From Deltaproteobacteria bacterium (lineage in GTDB: Bacteria > Desulfobacterota > Syntrophorhabdia > Syntrophorhabdales > Syntrophorhabdaceae), in the NCBI GenBank assembly GCA_029553295.1, contig JAKPCK010000109.1:1-64000 (forward strand): a DNA stretch of 64,000 bases. Direction: 5' to 3'. Below, one piece after another: positions 53,027-62,199 of the stretch. Within the stretch, counting starts at the first letter, position 1; each line of letters begins with the position of its first letter. Under the pieces are notes generated by a model, which saw nothing but the letters and a program-made list of their open reading frames with translations, made no database searches and was not told where the DNA came from. Made by a program: the position numbers and the translations under genes.

Positions 53027-53959
53027 TCATTTTGCCTCAGATAGTGCCCATGCAACAAAGAGTGTTGTCTGTGTATTCTTTTTGGGAACCTTGTTGAACT
53101 GCATGGGCGTGTTGCTTGTAAATGAACCATCTGGATGCTGGACACCCAAGAGGTATCCTGCAGCCTTATCTATAATATCCTTTTTTTCTTTTAACCTTGT
53201 CAGGGCCATAATAACATATGCAGTAACCTCAGGGTCTTCAGGTGCATTCTTTTGAACCATAGCAAATCCCCCTGATGGCCTCTGTGCCTTTATAAGCCAT
53301 TCTACAGCATCCTGAACAAATGGTGTAGATGGCGCCACACCATGGTATAGAAGTGCCCTTACAGCCCATGCTGTACTGAAGGCAAGGGATGGCGAGCCTT
53401 TTGGCAGGCCATAGCCCCCATCAGGATTCTGACAACCCATAAGCCAGTCCAGGGCCTGACGGACTGCCGGGTCCTTTCTGTCATAGCCTGCCTCTTTAAA
53501 GGCAGTAAGGACTACTGCAGTAAATACAGTCAGCGGCACCCCTTCTTTGCCTATCCTCCTGAAACCACCTGCCTCATCCTGGACACTTCTTAGGTATTGT
53601 ATACCTTTTTTTATTGCCTCCTCACCTCTGCCTGCCTCCTTGAGGGCGATGATTGCAAATGCTGTGTGGGCTGTATTATTATTCCAGCTACCATCAGGCC
53701 TCTGGTCTTTCAGTATAAAATCTACCCCTTTTTCTGCCATGTCATTGTGGACATTGTTCATCTTAAGGACCTTTACTGCCCAGCTTGTAGGTTCTGCCTC
53801 TGGGGGGAATTCACCCTTAAGCCTTGACCATGCGCCATTTTCGCTTTGCACTGAGATAATATGTCCTATTGCCTTAGTTTTAACATCCTGAGACTGGGAA
53901 AAGGCAATAAGCGGAAATAGGACAAAGATAAATAGTAGGAATAAAGCATTTTTTTTCAT
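53027..53959 (-). CDS. Secreted squalene-cyclase/prenyltransferase-fold repeat protein
   Basis: 310 residues with a signal peptide (MKKNALFLLFIFVLFPLIAF, cut near SQS). The mature protein is built of alpha/alpha-barrel repeats with the QDGSW-like pattern: DQRPDGSWNNNTAHTA, DEAGGFRRIGKEG, CQNPDGGYGLPKGSPS, AQRPSGGFAMVQKN and VQHPDGSFTSNTP. The catalytic DXDD acid of squalene cyclases and the zinc ligands of prenyltransferases are not evident, so it more likely binds a ligand or a protein than cyclises terpenes. Relatives include alpha-macroglobulin thioester domains. It stands alone and convergent to the tat-side genes. Confidence 0.75.
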   Translation of the reverse strand: MKKNALFLLFIFVLFPLIAFSQSQDVKTKAIGHIISVQSENGAWSRLKGEFPPEAEPTSWAVKVLKMNNVHNDMAEKGVDFILKDQRPDGSWNNNTAHTAFAIIALKEAGRGEEAIKKGIQYLRSVQDEAGGFRRIGKEGVPLTVFTAVVLTAFKEAGYDRKDPAVRQALDWLMGCQNPDGGYGLPKGSPSLAFSTAWAVRALLYHGVAPSTPFVQDAVEWLIKAQRPSGGFAMVQKNAPEDPEVTAYVIMALTRLKEKKDIIDKAAGYLLGVQHPDGSFTSNTPMQFNKVPKKNTQTTLFVAWALSEAK

Positions 53960-54071
53960 TAAACACCCCCTATTTTGTTTTATGCATAAATATTACATTC
54001 AAAATAGCTGAGGTGTCAAATTCAATTATTAAGACCTTATATCTGTAGCCATCCCTTAGGTCTCTTTATCA

Positions 54072-54100
54072 TTGACTTTGTCTCTATCGGGTTATACTAT
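54072..54100 (+). promoter_or_regulatory. Promoter of the DUF502-tatC unit
   Basis: TTGACT (54072-54077), a 17-nt spacer and TACTAT (54095-54100). The ATG at 54111 would be only about 4 nt downstream of the expected transcription start. An alternative TTG start at 54072 is ruled out because it lies within the -35. Confidence 0.65.
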
Positions 54101-54110
54101 AAGGCACTGT

Positions 54111-54734
54111 ATGGGGACATCAAAGCATATAAAAAAGACATTTATAACAGGCCTTTTTATCCTGATACCCCTTGTTACAACCATCTATATCATCTATTTT
54201 ATTGTATCCTCTATAGATTCTATTGCATCGCCTCTAATAAGAAACATTACACTCCATGTAACAGGTAAGGAAATATATGTCCCCGGGACAGGTTTTGTCA
54301 TATTTATTATTATTACATATCTGACAGGTATACTGGCATCAAACTATTTTGGCAAAAAGATTCTATTTTATGGTGAGCTTATCCTGAAAAAGATACCCTT
54401 TGTCAAAGGCATTTATTCCTCTGTCAAGGATATAGTCCATACATTTTCTTCAGAGAATACCCGTTCCTTCAAAGAGGTGGTTCTTGTGGAGGTGCCAGCA
54501 GGCAAGAGATATTTCATAGGTTTTGTTACAAGGCACATAAAGACTGCTGACGAAAAAAACCTGTGCTCTGTCTTTATACCCACAACACCTAACCCGACCT
54601 CAGGTTTTTTAATCCTTGCAAAGGAGGATGAGTTGATATTCCTTGATATGTCCGTAGAGGATGCCCTAAAGCATATAATCTCCCTTGGGCTTACCCAATC
54701 TGAGCTATTATGGAAAGAGAAAAAACCGTTGTAA
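54111..54734 (+). CDS. DUF502 family membrane protein
   Basis: 207 residues. Two membrane helices (ITGLFILIPLVTTIYIIYFI and GTGFVIFIIITYLTGILASN) precede a soluble domain (PFVKGIYSSVKDIVHTFSS, PAGKRYFIGFVTRH, SVFIPTTPNPTSGFLILA). This pattern is the DUF502 family, inner-membrane proteins of unknown function widespread in bacteria. It is read from a promoter that leaves almost no leader and its end overlaps tatC by 25 nt, so the two are translationally coupled. Confidence 0.85.
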   Translation: MGTSKHIKKTFITGLFILIPLVTTIYIIYFIVSSIDSIASPLIRNITLHVTGKEIYVPGTGFVIFIIITYLTGILASNYFGKKILFYGELILKKIPFVKGIYSSVKDIVHTFSSENTRSFKEVVLVEVPAGKRYFIGFVTRHIKTADEKNLCSVFIPTTPNPTSGFLILAKEDELIFLDMSVEDALKHIISLGLTQSELLWKEKKPL

Positions 54735-55414
54735 TATTAAAGGCTATAAAGAGGCTCACAATAAAGGCCCTTTTAGCTGTTGTTTTATCAGGTATATTCA
54801 GTTTTATATTCTCAAAATCCATACTCATAAGGCTTTTAAAGAATACGAATATGAAGGTCTACTATTATACCCTTCCAGAGGTATTTTTTTCCTCTGTAGA
54901 GCTTTCCCTTTTTTCAGGGTTATTCTTTGCCATGCCTGCTATTGTAGTAATAATCTGGCGGGAGTTACATGGTATTATGAAACTAAAGACAATAGAGGGT
55001 TTTGCCTTCTCTATATTTACCATCTTACTGTTTTATCTCGGCGGTTTTTTTTGCTATTTTGTTGTCCTGCCGTCAGGTATCCAGTTTCTTGTGGGCTATG
55101 AGAATGAGATGTTAAAGGCAATGATATCTGTTGAGAAATTTATCACCTTTTCTGCTACCATGATATTTGCATTTGGGGTGACATTTGAGATACCAATAAT
55201 ACTCCTTCTGTTAAGCAAAAAGGGTATATTAAGGTCACAGACCCTAACAAAGACAAGGAGGTTCGCCATACTTTTTATAACCATAGCCTCGGCGATTATA
55301 ACTCCTACACCGGATGTCTACAATATGATGCTCCTTGCTGTGCCCACTTATTTTCTCTTTGAGGTAGGCATACTCCTTATGAAGATCAACGAGAGGAGAC
55401 AAAAACATTGTTGA
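54710..55414 (+). CDS. tatC: Twin-arginine translocase subunit TatC
   Basis: 234 residues with six predicted membrane helices. Family positions include the cytosolic start with KRLTIKA, a loop with YTLPEVFFSSVELSLFSGLF, PAIVVIIWRELHGIM, FYLGGFFCYFVVLPSGIQFL, AFGVTFEIPIILLLL and TPTPDVYNMMLLAVPTYFLF. TatC is the receptor for twin-arginine signal peptides. Its gene overlaps DUF502 by 25 nt, while tatA lies 12 kb away. Confidence 0.93.
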   Translation: MEREKTVVILKAIKRLTIKALLAVVLSGIFSFIFSKSILIRLLKNTNMKVYYYTLPEVFFSSVELSLFSGLFFAMPAIVVIIWRELHGIMKLKTIEGFAFSIFTILLFYLGGFFCYFVVLPSGIQFLVGYENEMLKAMISVEKFITFSATMIFAFGVTFEIPIILLLLSKKGILRSQTLTKTRRFAILFITIASAIITPTPDVYNMMLLAVPTYFLFEVGILLMKINERRQKHC

Positions 55415-55471
55415 CCGGAAGGGATTAATAAATTATAAAATGGGTAGCAGAATTGTTTATCTAAATAGGAC

Positions 55472-56044
55472 ATGGAAGTATACATAGAAAAATTTGGCTA
55501 TATAGGTATATTCATAGGGACTTTCCTGGAGGGAGAGACCACGGTGCTCTTGGGTGGTATACTCTCAAAACTGGGATACATGGATATATACAAGGTATTT
55601 TTGTTTGCCTTCTTAGGGACATTTGCCGGTGATTTCACATTTTTTTCCCTTGGTAAAAAATTCGGTAGGAATATAATAGACAGATACGAATTCCTCTCCA
55701 GCAAGGTGCCCATAGCAGATAAGATAATAAAAAAACACGGTAATTTTATAATATTCATAATCAGGTTTCTTGTGGGGATAAGGGCGGTGGTCTTGCTCCT
55801 CCTCGGTTGCACAAATATCAGGGTAAGCAAATTCCTTTTCTTCAGTATTGCCAACTCTGTGCTCTGGAGTATAGTTGTCTCTATTATAGGCTATGTGTTT
55901 GGCAATGTTGTATATATCTTTGTCAAGGACATGAAGCAGTATGAGTGGCATATAATATCTGCCATTATTGTTGTGATACTGATTATAATACTCATATACA
56001 GACGCATTGTGGAGAAAAAGGAGAAGTCATATGCAGATAGATGA
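55472..56044 (+). CDS. DedA-family membrane protein
   Basis: 190 residues. GTFLEGETTVLLGGILSKLG and AFLGTFAGDFTFFSLGKKFGR are the conserved DedA/SNARE-associated segments, followed by RFLVGIRAVVLLLLGCTNI with the re-entrant arginine. DedA proteins are undecaprenyl-phosphate or lipid flippases needed for envelope homeostasis. It starts 57 nt after tatC on the same strand and overlaps the next small gene by 14 nt. Confidence 0.9.
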   Translation: MEVYIEKFGYIGIFIGTFLEGETTVLLGGILSKLGYMDIYKVFLFAFLGTFAGDFTFFSLGKKFGRNIIDRYEFLSSKVPIADKIIKKHGNFIIFIIRFLVGIRAVVLLLLGCTNIRVSKFLFFSIANSVLWSIVVSIIGYVFGNVVYIFVKDMKQYEWHIISAIIVVILIIILIYRRIVEKKEKSYADR

Positions 56045-56255
56045 AAAAACATTGAGGGAATTGAGAAAAAAGATTGACATAGAGATAAATAAGAAGGAGA
56101 TAGAGATAATACAGCATTGGATGAGAGAGATAGAGGCCATATACAAAAAGAGATACGAAAATATGGGTTCTATGCAGGTAGAATTAAAATCCCTTTTGGA
56201 GAGGATGAACAATAGGATAACCATGCTGAATATATTAATAAAGGAATCAAGGTGA
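56031..56255 (+). CDS. Small coiled-coil protein (74 aa)
   Basis: Starts inside the DedA stop region at ATG 56031 (MQIDEKTLRELRKKIDIEIN) and is almost all charged helix: KKEIEIIQHWMREIEAIYKK and LKSLLERMNNRITMLNILIK. Coiled-coil pattern throughout, no cysteine or membrane helix. A function is not evident. It overlaps the next start by 4 nt (GTG 56252), linking DedA, this protein and the lytic transglycosylase in one unit. Confidence 0.65.
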   Translation: MQIDEKTLRELRKKIDIEINKKEIEIIQHWMREIEAIYKKRYENMGSMQVELKSLLERMNNRITMLNILIKESR

Positions 56256-57310
56256 TAAGAGGGAAAAAAACAGGGGACTCCATAACCCGTCTCTTCAATC
56301 ATGTTGTATTTTTAATCCTGAGTTCAATATTTATATTATTTATTGTCCTGCCTTTGTTTACCGTAGATCTGTTTGCCCAGACACCCCCAAAAAGGACAAA
56401 TGGTATTGAGAAGAGGCTGTCAGAACTGGAGAAAGAGGTCTTAAGGTTAAAAAAGGAGACAGACTTTTATAACCTCTCTAATCTCCCTGATAACCTCATC
56501 CTCTGTGACAAGAAGATACCCTTGCAGAGGGATGATATAAGGGAGAGGTTTGAGAGGGAGATACTCCAGTTTCTTGAGAACAAAGGGCTCCTCGTTATAT
56601 TGATAAAGAGGTATTATAAATATCAAGGCCTGATAAATGAGGAGATAAAGAGGCTTTCTATGCCCCCCGACCTTGTATTTCTCGTCATTGCAGAGAGTTA
56701 TCTGAATCCGAGGGCACTCTCAAAGGCCAATGCAGCAGGTCTATGGCAGTTTATAAAGGAAACAGGGAAAAAAGAGGGGCTTTATATAGATGACACTGTA
56801 GATGAGAGGTATAACCTCAAGAGGGCAACAAGGTCTGCCCTTAACCATCTTAAGAAACTAAATGAAGAGTTTAATGACTGGCTTATAGCCATGGCCGCAT
56901 ACAATGCAGGGGCAGGGAGGTTAAGGGAGGCAATAGCCAACCAGAATACAAGGGATTTCTTTGATCTTTTTCTACCGGAGGAGACGGAGAGATATATCTT
57001 CAGGATTATCTCCCTTAAAGAGGTAATACTCAACCGTGAAAGATACGGCATAAGAATTGACGAAAAGACCTTTTATAAACCTGTAGGATTGAAAGAGGTA
57101 GTCATCGAGACAAGTAAGGAGATGCATATAACAGTCCTTTCAGAGTCTATGGCACTGCCTTTTAAGACCTTCAGGGATTATAATCTCCATTTAAGGAGAT
57201 ACAGATTGCCAAAAGGGGTATACAGTGTCAATGTGCCCACAGAAAAGCAGGCCTTATTTATTAAAAACCTCAATAATTACCCATATATAAGGGTAATACG
57301 TGAAAAATAG
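56252..57310 (+). CDS. Lytic transglycosylase (MltD/Slt family 1)
   Basis: 352 residues from GTG 56252, overlapping the previous stop. An N-terminal membrane segment (VVFLILSSIFILFIVLPLFT) is followed by a coiled linker and the SLT domain with the catalytic Glu in VIAESYLNPRALSKANAAGL and WQFIKETGKKEGLYIDDTVD and MAAYNAGAGRLREAI. It cleaves peptidoglycan glycan strands in the periplasm. The LysM repeats of E. coli MltD are missing; the C-terminal residues (LPKGVYSVNVPTEKQALFIK) are a short different end. Confidence 0.88.
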   Translation: MIRGKKTGDSITRLFNHVVFLILSSIFILFIVLPLFTVDLFAQTPPKRTNGIEKRLSELEKEVLRLKKETDFYNLSNLPDNLILCDKKIPLQRDDIRERFEREILQFLENKGLLVILIKRYYKYQGLINEEIKRLSMPPDLVFLVIAESYLNPRALSKANAAGLWQFIKETGKKEGLYIDDTVDERYNLKRATRSALNHLKKLNEEFNDWLIAMAAYNAGAGRLREAIANQNTRDFFDLFLPEETERYIFRIISLKEVILNRERYGIRIDEKTFYKPVGLKEVVIETSKEMHITVLSESMALPFKTFRDYNLHLRRYRLPKGVYSVNVPTEKQALFIKNLNNYPYIRVIREK

Positions 57311-57355
57311 AACAATCTGTTAAATTTATTACCCAAAAATCCCATTTTTTTGGCC

Positions 57356-57372
57356 GCTACCACCCCCGCTAA
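57356..57372. repeat. Repeat-family fragment GCTACCACCCCCGCTAA
   Basis: 15 of 17 bases match GCTACCAATCCCGCTAA of repeat copy D (52939-52955). It lies in the 190-nt gap before the nuo operon and may be a decayed copy. An AT-rich palindrome (CAAAATTTTG) follows. Confidence 0.4.
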
Positions 57373-57457
57373 CCAAAATTTTGATGTTAAAAAAGACTAA
57401 TGATTTCAATTAATTAAAAAATTTAGTGAAAAAAATAACAAACTCTGCTTTTTTATG

Positions 57458-57486
57458 TTGACAAGGGCATATCAAATATTGAATAT
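57458..57486 (+). promoter_or_regulatory. Candidate nuo operon promoter
   Basis: TTGACA (57458-57463), a 17-nt spacer and GAATAT (57481-57486), a poor -10. The area includes the imperfect palindrome ATATCAAATATTGAATAT (57469-57486). The nuoA ATG at 57501 is only about 14 nt past the -10, so the leader would be very short and no ribosome site is visible. Confidence 0.45.
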
Positions 57487-57500
57487 CTATTTACGTTACC

Positions 57501-57878
57501 ATGGAAACTATTATAGAATTTTCATATGTAGTGGTTTTCGCAATAGTAGCTATCTTATTCACCATTGCCCCGGTTATCATATCAAGGCTCATTGCACCCA
57601 GAACCATTGGTGATAAGACATTCACCACATATGAATGCGGTATACAGCCTTTCGGGAGTGCATGGACAAGGCATACAATTGTCTATTACACATATGCCCT
57701 GATATTTATAGCATTTGATGTAGATATATTATATCTCTTCCCTGTTGCATTAAGTTATACAAAAGGTAGCAATATCAAAGAGTTTTATTCCCTGCTTGCC
57801 TTTGTATTAATCCTTGTGCTTGCAATTATATATGCCTGGGGAAAGGGGGTTTTCACCTGGAAACGAAAGAACCTATAA
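57501..57878 (+). CDS. nuoA: NADH:quinone oxidoreductase subunit A (NuoA)
   Basis: 125 residues, three membrane helices. The loop [20 protein letters not shown] carries the conserved cysteine, and [20 protein letters not shown] is the second helix signature of NuoA/ND3. First gene of an operon for a proton-pumping oxidoreductase. Its start lies unusually near the candidate promoter. Confidence 0.94.
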   Translation: METIIEFSYVVVFAIVAILFTIAPVIISRLIAPRTIGDKTFTTYECGIQPFGSAWTRHTIVYYTYALIFIAFDVDILYLFPVALSYTKGSNIKEFYSLLAFVLILVLAIIYAWGKGVFTWKRKNL

Positions 57879-57904
57879 TAAAACTTGCTGTTGCTGAAAA
57901 GTTT

Positions 57905-58348
57905 TTGAACCTCGCAAGGGCAAATTCTATCTGGCCTATGACATTCGGTCTTGCCTGCTGTGCCATAGAGATGATGGCAGGTGCTATGGCAAGGTTTGAT
58001 ATAGCCCGTTTTGGCGCTGAGGTATTCAGACCCAGTCCAAGACAGGCTGACCTGATGATTGTTAATGGGACTGTCACAAAGAAGATGGCACCAACAGTAG
58101 TGACGCTTTACGAACAGATGCCATCCCCTAAATGGGTAATTGCCATGGGAAATTGTGCCATATCAGGCGGCCCTTTTGCATTCAAGGGGCAGTACAACAT
58201 CATAGAGGGTATAGACAAGCTTATACCTGTTGATGTCTATGTGCCCGGATGCCCACCGAGACCGGAGGCCCTCCTTGAGGGGCTTATGAAACTGGAGGAG
58301 AAGATTACAGGGACGAGACGCTTCCCTGTGCCAGAGCAGAGATGGTAA
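57905..58348 (+). CDS. nuoB: NADH:quinone oxidoreductase subunit B (NuoB)
   Basis: 147 residues from TTG 57905. The N2 cluster ligands are all present: the CC pair in [11 protein letters not shown], the Cys in GNCAISGG and that in [13 protein letters not shown]. In family members about 15 more residues precede ARANSIWPM. The same frame is open back into nuoA and reads [19 protein letters not shown] from a CTG at 57857 with AGGGGG about 9 nt before it. The true start is therefore uncertain between TTG 57905 and CTG 57857. It follows nuoA closely and overlaps nuoCD by 7 nt. Confidence 0.92.
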   Translation: MNLARANSIWPMTFGLACCAIEMMAGAMARFDIARFGAEVFRPSPRQADLMIVNGTVTKKMAPTVVTLYEQMPSPKWVIAMGNCAISGGPFAFKGQYNIIEGIDKLIPVDVYVPGCPPRPEALLEGLMKLEEKITGTRRFPVPEQRW

Positions 58349-59916
58349 GAGAGATTTCAGATAGATTCAAGGAAAAGTTTCCATCCATAGAGCCTAAAGA
58401 GATTCCTTATGAACAGAGGGGCTATCACCTTTTCATAGAGGCTGAGAAGAACAATATAGTTGATATTGCCGGATTCTTCCGCAACGAGGGTTTCTATCTT
58501 GCAGACCTGTGCTGTGTAGACTATGTAGACTACCTGGAGCTCGTATATTTTTTTAACAACCACAACAAACTCTGCCGTATTAAAGTCACGGTAAAGACAG
58601 ACCCGGATAAACCATCAGCACCGACCATATCCCATATATATAACATGGCACACTGGTATGAAAGGGAGATACACGAGTTCTTCGGCGTATTCTTTGAAGG
58701 GCACCCCTTTATGGTCTACCTCTTCCTCCACGACGGTATTGACCACTATCCATTAAGGAAGAAAAATGTCCCTGTCCCGGAATGGGATAGACAGATCCTC
58801 AACTCCTTCAGGCCTGAAGAGCAGGAGGATGGGTTTTTCCTCAACCTTGGTCCCCAGCACCCAAGCACACACGGTGTGCTCCGCGTGGTAGTCAAGATGA
58901 ACGGTGAGTATATGCTCAGCGCAGAGCCTGTCCTTGGCTACCTCCACAGGATGCACGAGAAGATGGCAGAGAACAGGACATATCAGCAGTTTCTCCCCAA
59001 TGCTGCGAGGATGGACTATCTGGGTGCACTGAACTTCAACCTGGGATATGTGGCAACCGTTGAGAAGCTCTGCGGCATAGAGGCACCAGAGAGGGCACAG
59101 TATATCAGGACCATAACATGCGAGCTCAACAGGATATCAAGCCATCTACTCTGGTTTGGCGCATTTGTTGCAGACCTCGGAGGCCTCACACCATTCCTTT
59201 ACACCTTCGATGACAGGGAAAATATACTGGATATCCTTGAGGCCACAGCAGGCTCAAGGCTTACGTATTCCTATTTCCGTTTCGGAGGACTTTACAACGA
59301 TTTAGACGAAAATTTCGTAGATGCAGTTAAACAGTTTATTACAAGGCTCAGAAGCCGCTTTAGCATGTATGAAAACCTTGTAACAGGCAATGTAATCTTT
59401 ATAAACAGGGTTAAAAACATAGGTGTAATGGATAAGGGCTATCCAATAAGATATGGTTGTTCCGGGCCTGTAATAAGAAGCACAGGCATCCCTTTTGATA
59501 TAAGAAGGCACGAACCCTATGCAGTATACGACAGGATAGACTTCAGGATACCTACAGGGACCACAGGGGACAACATGGACAGGTATCTTGTCCGTATACA
59601 GGAGATGGAAATAAGCCTCGACATTATAGAAAAGGCACTTAAGGACCTGCCTGCAGGGCCATATAAGGCAGAGAAGATACCCAAGAAACTAAAACCACCT
59701 AAAGGTGATATATACCATACCATAGAATCTCCAAGGGGCGAACTGGGTGTCTATATTGTAAGCGATGAGAGCGATGTCCCATACAGGATGAGGTGGAGGG
59801 TACCTTCATACTCGAACCTGATGACATTCCCAGAGCTTGCCAGGGGGTCACTTATTGCAGATGCCATTGCTACCCTTGGTAGCTATGACCTGGTTATACC
59901 TGAGATAGATAGATGA
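58342..59916 (+). CDS. nuoCD: NADH:quinone oxidoreductase subunit C/D fusion (NuoCD)
   Basis: 524 residues, a natural fusion. The first about 160 are NuoC ([35 protein letters not shown]); the rest is NuoD ([77 protein letters not shown]) with family-typical GGLYNDL and [20 protein letters not shown] end. It forms the quinone-site module with NuoB. The fused form is one of several known arrangements. Confidence 0.95.
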   Translation: MVREISDRFKEKFPSIEPKEIPYEQRGYHLFIEAEKNNIVDIAGFFRNEGFYLADLCCVDYVDYLELVYFFNNHNKLCRIKVTVKTDPDKPSAPTISHIYNMAHWYEREIHEFFGVFFEGHPFMVYLFLHDGIDHYPLRKKNVPVPEWDRQILNSFRPEEQEDGFFLNLGPQHPSTHGVLRVVVKMNGEYMLSAEPVLGYLHRMHEKMAENRTYQQFLPNAARMDYLGALNFNLGYVATVEKLCGIEAPERAQYIRTITCELNRISSHLLWFGAFVADLGGLTPFLYTFDDRENILDILEATAGSRLTYSYFRFGGLYNDLDENFVDAVKQFITRLRSRFSMYENLVTGNVIFINRVKNIGVMDKGYPIRYGCSGPVIRSTGIPFDIRRHEPYAVYDRIDFRIPTGTTGDNMDRYLVRIQEMEISLDIIEKALKDLPAGPYKAEKIPKKLKPPKGDIYHTIESPRGELGVYIVSDESDVPYRMRWRVPSYSNLMTFPELARGSLIADAIATLGSYDLVIPEIDR

Positions 59917-59935
59917 GATTGAGGAGAGAGATACC

Positions 59936-60919
59936 TTGTGTGATTTAGCAGCCATAATAAATATAATAGGTAAAGAGACAGCGAGATTAATCCTCGGGCT
60001 TATAGGTGTCCTTATTGTTGTGGTTGTAAATGCCCTTGTCCTCACATGGGTTGAGCGTAAGGTGAGCGGTCATATGCAGAAGAGGATAGGGCCGAAAGAG
60101 GTGGGCCCATACGGCCTTATACAGCCCTTTGCAGACGGTCTAAAACTTTTGGGTAAGGAACTCCTCACCCCTGCCAATGTGGATAAACCCCTTTATTACC
60201 TTGCCCCTGTTATCGTGTTCATCCCTGTCCTTGTGTCTTTTATCGTTATACCCTTTGATGGTTTCCTGCAGGTCAAGGATATAAATGTGGGTATCCTTGT
60301 GATTCTTGCATTCTCGTCTCTTTCAGTACTGTCCATACTCATTGCAGGATGGGGTTCCAATAATAAATACTCCCTCATAGGTGCCACAAGGAGCGTGGCC
60401 CAGAATATAGCCTATGAGATACCGCTTCTCCTTTCACTACTCCCGGTGGCATTTATGGCTAACTCACTCTCCCTCAGAGATATTGTCGAGGTGCAGAGGC
60501 AGGGCTGGTTTGTATGGAGATGGCAGTTCTTTGCATTTCTCATATACTTTATAGCAGCCACTGCAGAGACAAACAGGACGCCCTTTGACCTCCCAGAGGC
60601 AGAGAGTGAGCTTGTTGCAGGGTTCCATACAGAGTATTCAGGGATGCGGTTTGCCCTTTTCTTCCTTGCTGAATATACGAACATCTTTATAGCCAGTGCC
60701 ATTGCAACAACATTTTTCCTCGGCGGTTATCTTGGGCCAGTGTTGCCAGGCATTGTGTGGTTTTTTATAAAGACATACTTCCTTGTATTTGTGATTATGT
60801 GGTTCAGGTGGACATTCCCCCGTGTCCGTTTTGACCAGCTACTTAATTTTTCATGGAAGATCCTTATACCTGTAGCCTTTGCAAACCTTATTCTAACTGG
60901 AGGGATATTAAAACTATGA
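59936..60919 (+). CDS. nuoH: NADH:quinone oxidoreductase subunit H (NuoH)
   Basis: 327 residues with eight membrane helices. Starts at TTG 59936 after [28 protein letters not shown] and [20 protein letters not shown] are diagnostic, with [20 protein letters not shown] between them. NuoH joins the quinone-binding and proton-pumping parts. Position after NuoCD confirms that NuoEFG, the NADH-oxidising module, is not encoded here. Confidence 0.95.
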   Translation: MCDLAAIINIIGKETARLILGLIGVLIVVVVNALVLTWVERKVSGHMQKRIGPKEVGPYGLIQPFADGLKLLGKELLTPANVDKPLYYLAPVIVFIPVLVSFIVIPFDGFLQVKDINVGILVILAFSSLSVLSILIAGWGSNNKYSLIGATRSVAQNIAYEIPLLLSLLPVAFMANSLSLRDIVEVQRQGWFVWRWQFFAFLIYFIAATAETNRTPFDLPEAESELVAGFHTEYSGMRFALFFLAEYTNIFIASAIATTFFLGGYLGPVLPGIVWFFIKTYFLVFVIMWFRWTFPRVRFDQLLNFSWKILIPVAFANLILTGGILKL

Positions 60920-60923
60920 GGGG

Positions 60924-61370
60924 ATGGCAATGGTAAAGGACGTAATAATAGGGGCTATCTCTCTTATTAAGGGTATGGGGGTGACCATAAAGGCATTCTT
61001 CAGCCCTGTTGTTACTGTCCAGTATCCAAGAGAGACCATAAATATCACACCACGCTTCAGGGGACACACAAAACTCGTTGCTGACCCTGAAGACCCTGAA
61101 AAGACAAGCTGTATAGTCTGCGGGATGTGCGAGAGGAACTGCCCATCCAACTCCATTAAGGTGGAGGGTGAAAAGAAAGAGGGGGAAAAGAAGAAGACCT
61201 TGAAGAGATATATATTAAATTTCACAACATGCAGTCACTGCGGACTCTGTGTAGAGACATGCCCTGTGGACGCCCTTGCCTTCTCTGCTGATTATAACCC
61301 TGCGGACTTCAAGAAAGAGACTTTTTACTACGATCTAATGCTTGAGTTTGAGAAGAGGAAGAAGAGATAA
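60924..61370 (+). CDS. nuoI: NADH:quinone oxidoreductase subunit I (NuoI)
   Basis: 148 residues with two CxxCxxCxxxCP sites: CIVCGMCERNCPSN and CSHCGLCVETCPVD, holding the N6a and N6b clusters. It carries electrons from the input module to NuoB. The Lys/Glu-rich stretch between the sites (EGEKKEGEKKKTLKR) is longer than usual. Stop and nuoJ start share one base. Confidence 0.94.
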   Translation: MAMVKDVIIGAISLIKGMGVTIKAFFSPVVTVQYPRETINITPRFRGHTKLVADPEDPEKTSCIVCGMCERNCPSNSIKVEGEKKEGEKKKTLKRYILNFTTCSHCGLCVETCPVDALAFSADYNPADFKKETFYYDLMLEFEKRKKR

Positions 61371-61876
61371 TGCATTTAGCTGATGTGGTATTTATCATCA
61401 TTTTATTGATTACAATGGCCGGGGCACTGATAACAGTCCTATCGGGATCAATAATCTATGCCCTTATGGGTCTTATTGCAACTATGTTCGGCATTGCAGG
61501 TATGTATGTATATCTCAACGCACCTTTTATAGCCATGATGCAGATACTTATCTATGTAGGTGCTATTTCAATTCTCATAGCCTTTGCCATCATGCTTGCA
61601 GGTCCCATGTTCAAAAGACCAAAGGAGTGGACAAAACCTGTCAAGTTCATATCCGGTGCCATAGCTGCCATAGTCTCTTTTGTCTTGTTTTTCACAGTGG
61701 TGATGAGGACAGAGTGGTCAGGCATCAAGGCAGCAGAAGCAAATATGACAACAAAGGATATAGGCAGGGCGCTCTTTGATAGATTTATGCTGCCCTTTGA
61801 ACTTATCTCTCTTTTGATAGTTGTTAGCATCATTGGTGCAATTATGCTTGCACTTTATTCGAGGAAGGAAAAATGA
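61370..61876 (+). CDS. nuoJ: NADH:quinone oxidoreductase subunit J (NuoJ)
   Basis: 168 residues, five membrane helices. AGMYVYLNAPFIAMMQILIY, VGAISILIAFAIML and the end SIIGAIMLALYSRKE follow the NuoJ/ND6 pattern. It overlaps nuoI by 1 nt and nuoK by 4 nt. Confidence 0.93.
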   Translation: MHLADVVFIIILLITMAGALITVLSGSIIYALMGLIATMFGIAGMYVYLNAPFIAMMQILIYVGAISILIAFAIMLAGPMFKRPKEWTKPVKFISGAIAAIVSFVLFFTVVMRTEWSGIKAAEANMTTKDIGRALFDRFMLPFELISLLIVVSIIGAIMLALYSRKEK

Positions 61877-62196
61877 CAGGGTATATATTCAACAATCTGC
61901 ATATCTATCTGTTTCTGGCCTTGTTTCTTATGTGCTGTGGCATACTTGGCATAGTATACAGAAGGACATTAATAGCCATGCTTATATGTGTAGAGCTTAT
62001 AATGAATGGGGCAGGCCTTAATTTTGTGGCCATAAACAGATTTTTATATCCTGACAGGGTTAACGGACAGGTATTTACGCTTTTTATAATGGGGATTGCA
62101 GCGGCTGAGACAGCAATTGCCCTTGCTATTATTATTCTCATATTCAGGCGTTTCAAAAATATAGAAGGCGATAGATTAAAGGAGATGAAAGATTAG
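61873..62196 (+). CDS. nuoK: NADH:quinone oxidoreductase subunit K (NuoK)
   Basis: 107 residues, three membrane helices with the conserved glutamates in CVELIMNGAGLNFVAINR and AAAETAIALAIIILIFRRFK. It overlaps nuoJ by 4 nt and is 3 nt before the antiporter-type subunit. Confidence 0.95.
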   Translation: MTGYIFNNLHIYLFLALFLMCCGILGIVYRRTLIAMLICVELIMNGAGLNFVAINRFLYPDRVNGQVFTLFIMGIAAAETAIALAIIILIFRRFKNIEGDRLKEMKD

Positions 62197-62199
62197 GAT

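Noticed and set aside
53027-53959. Squalene-hopene cyclase activity for the secreted repeat protein
   Set aside because: The catalytic acid motif is not visible and the protein is half the usual length, so only the fold is claimed.
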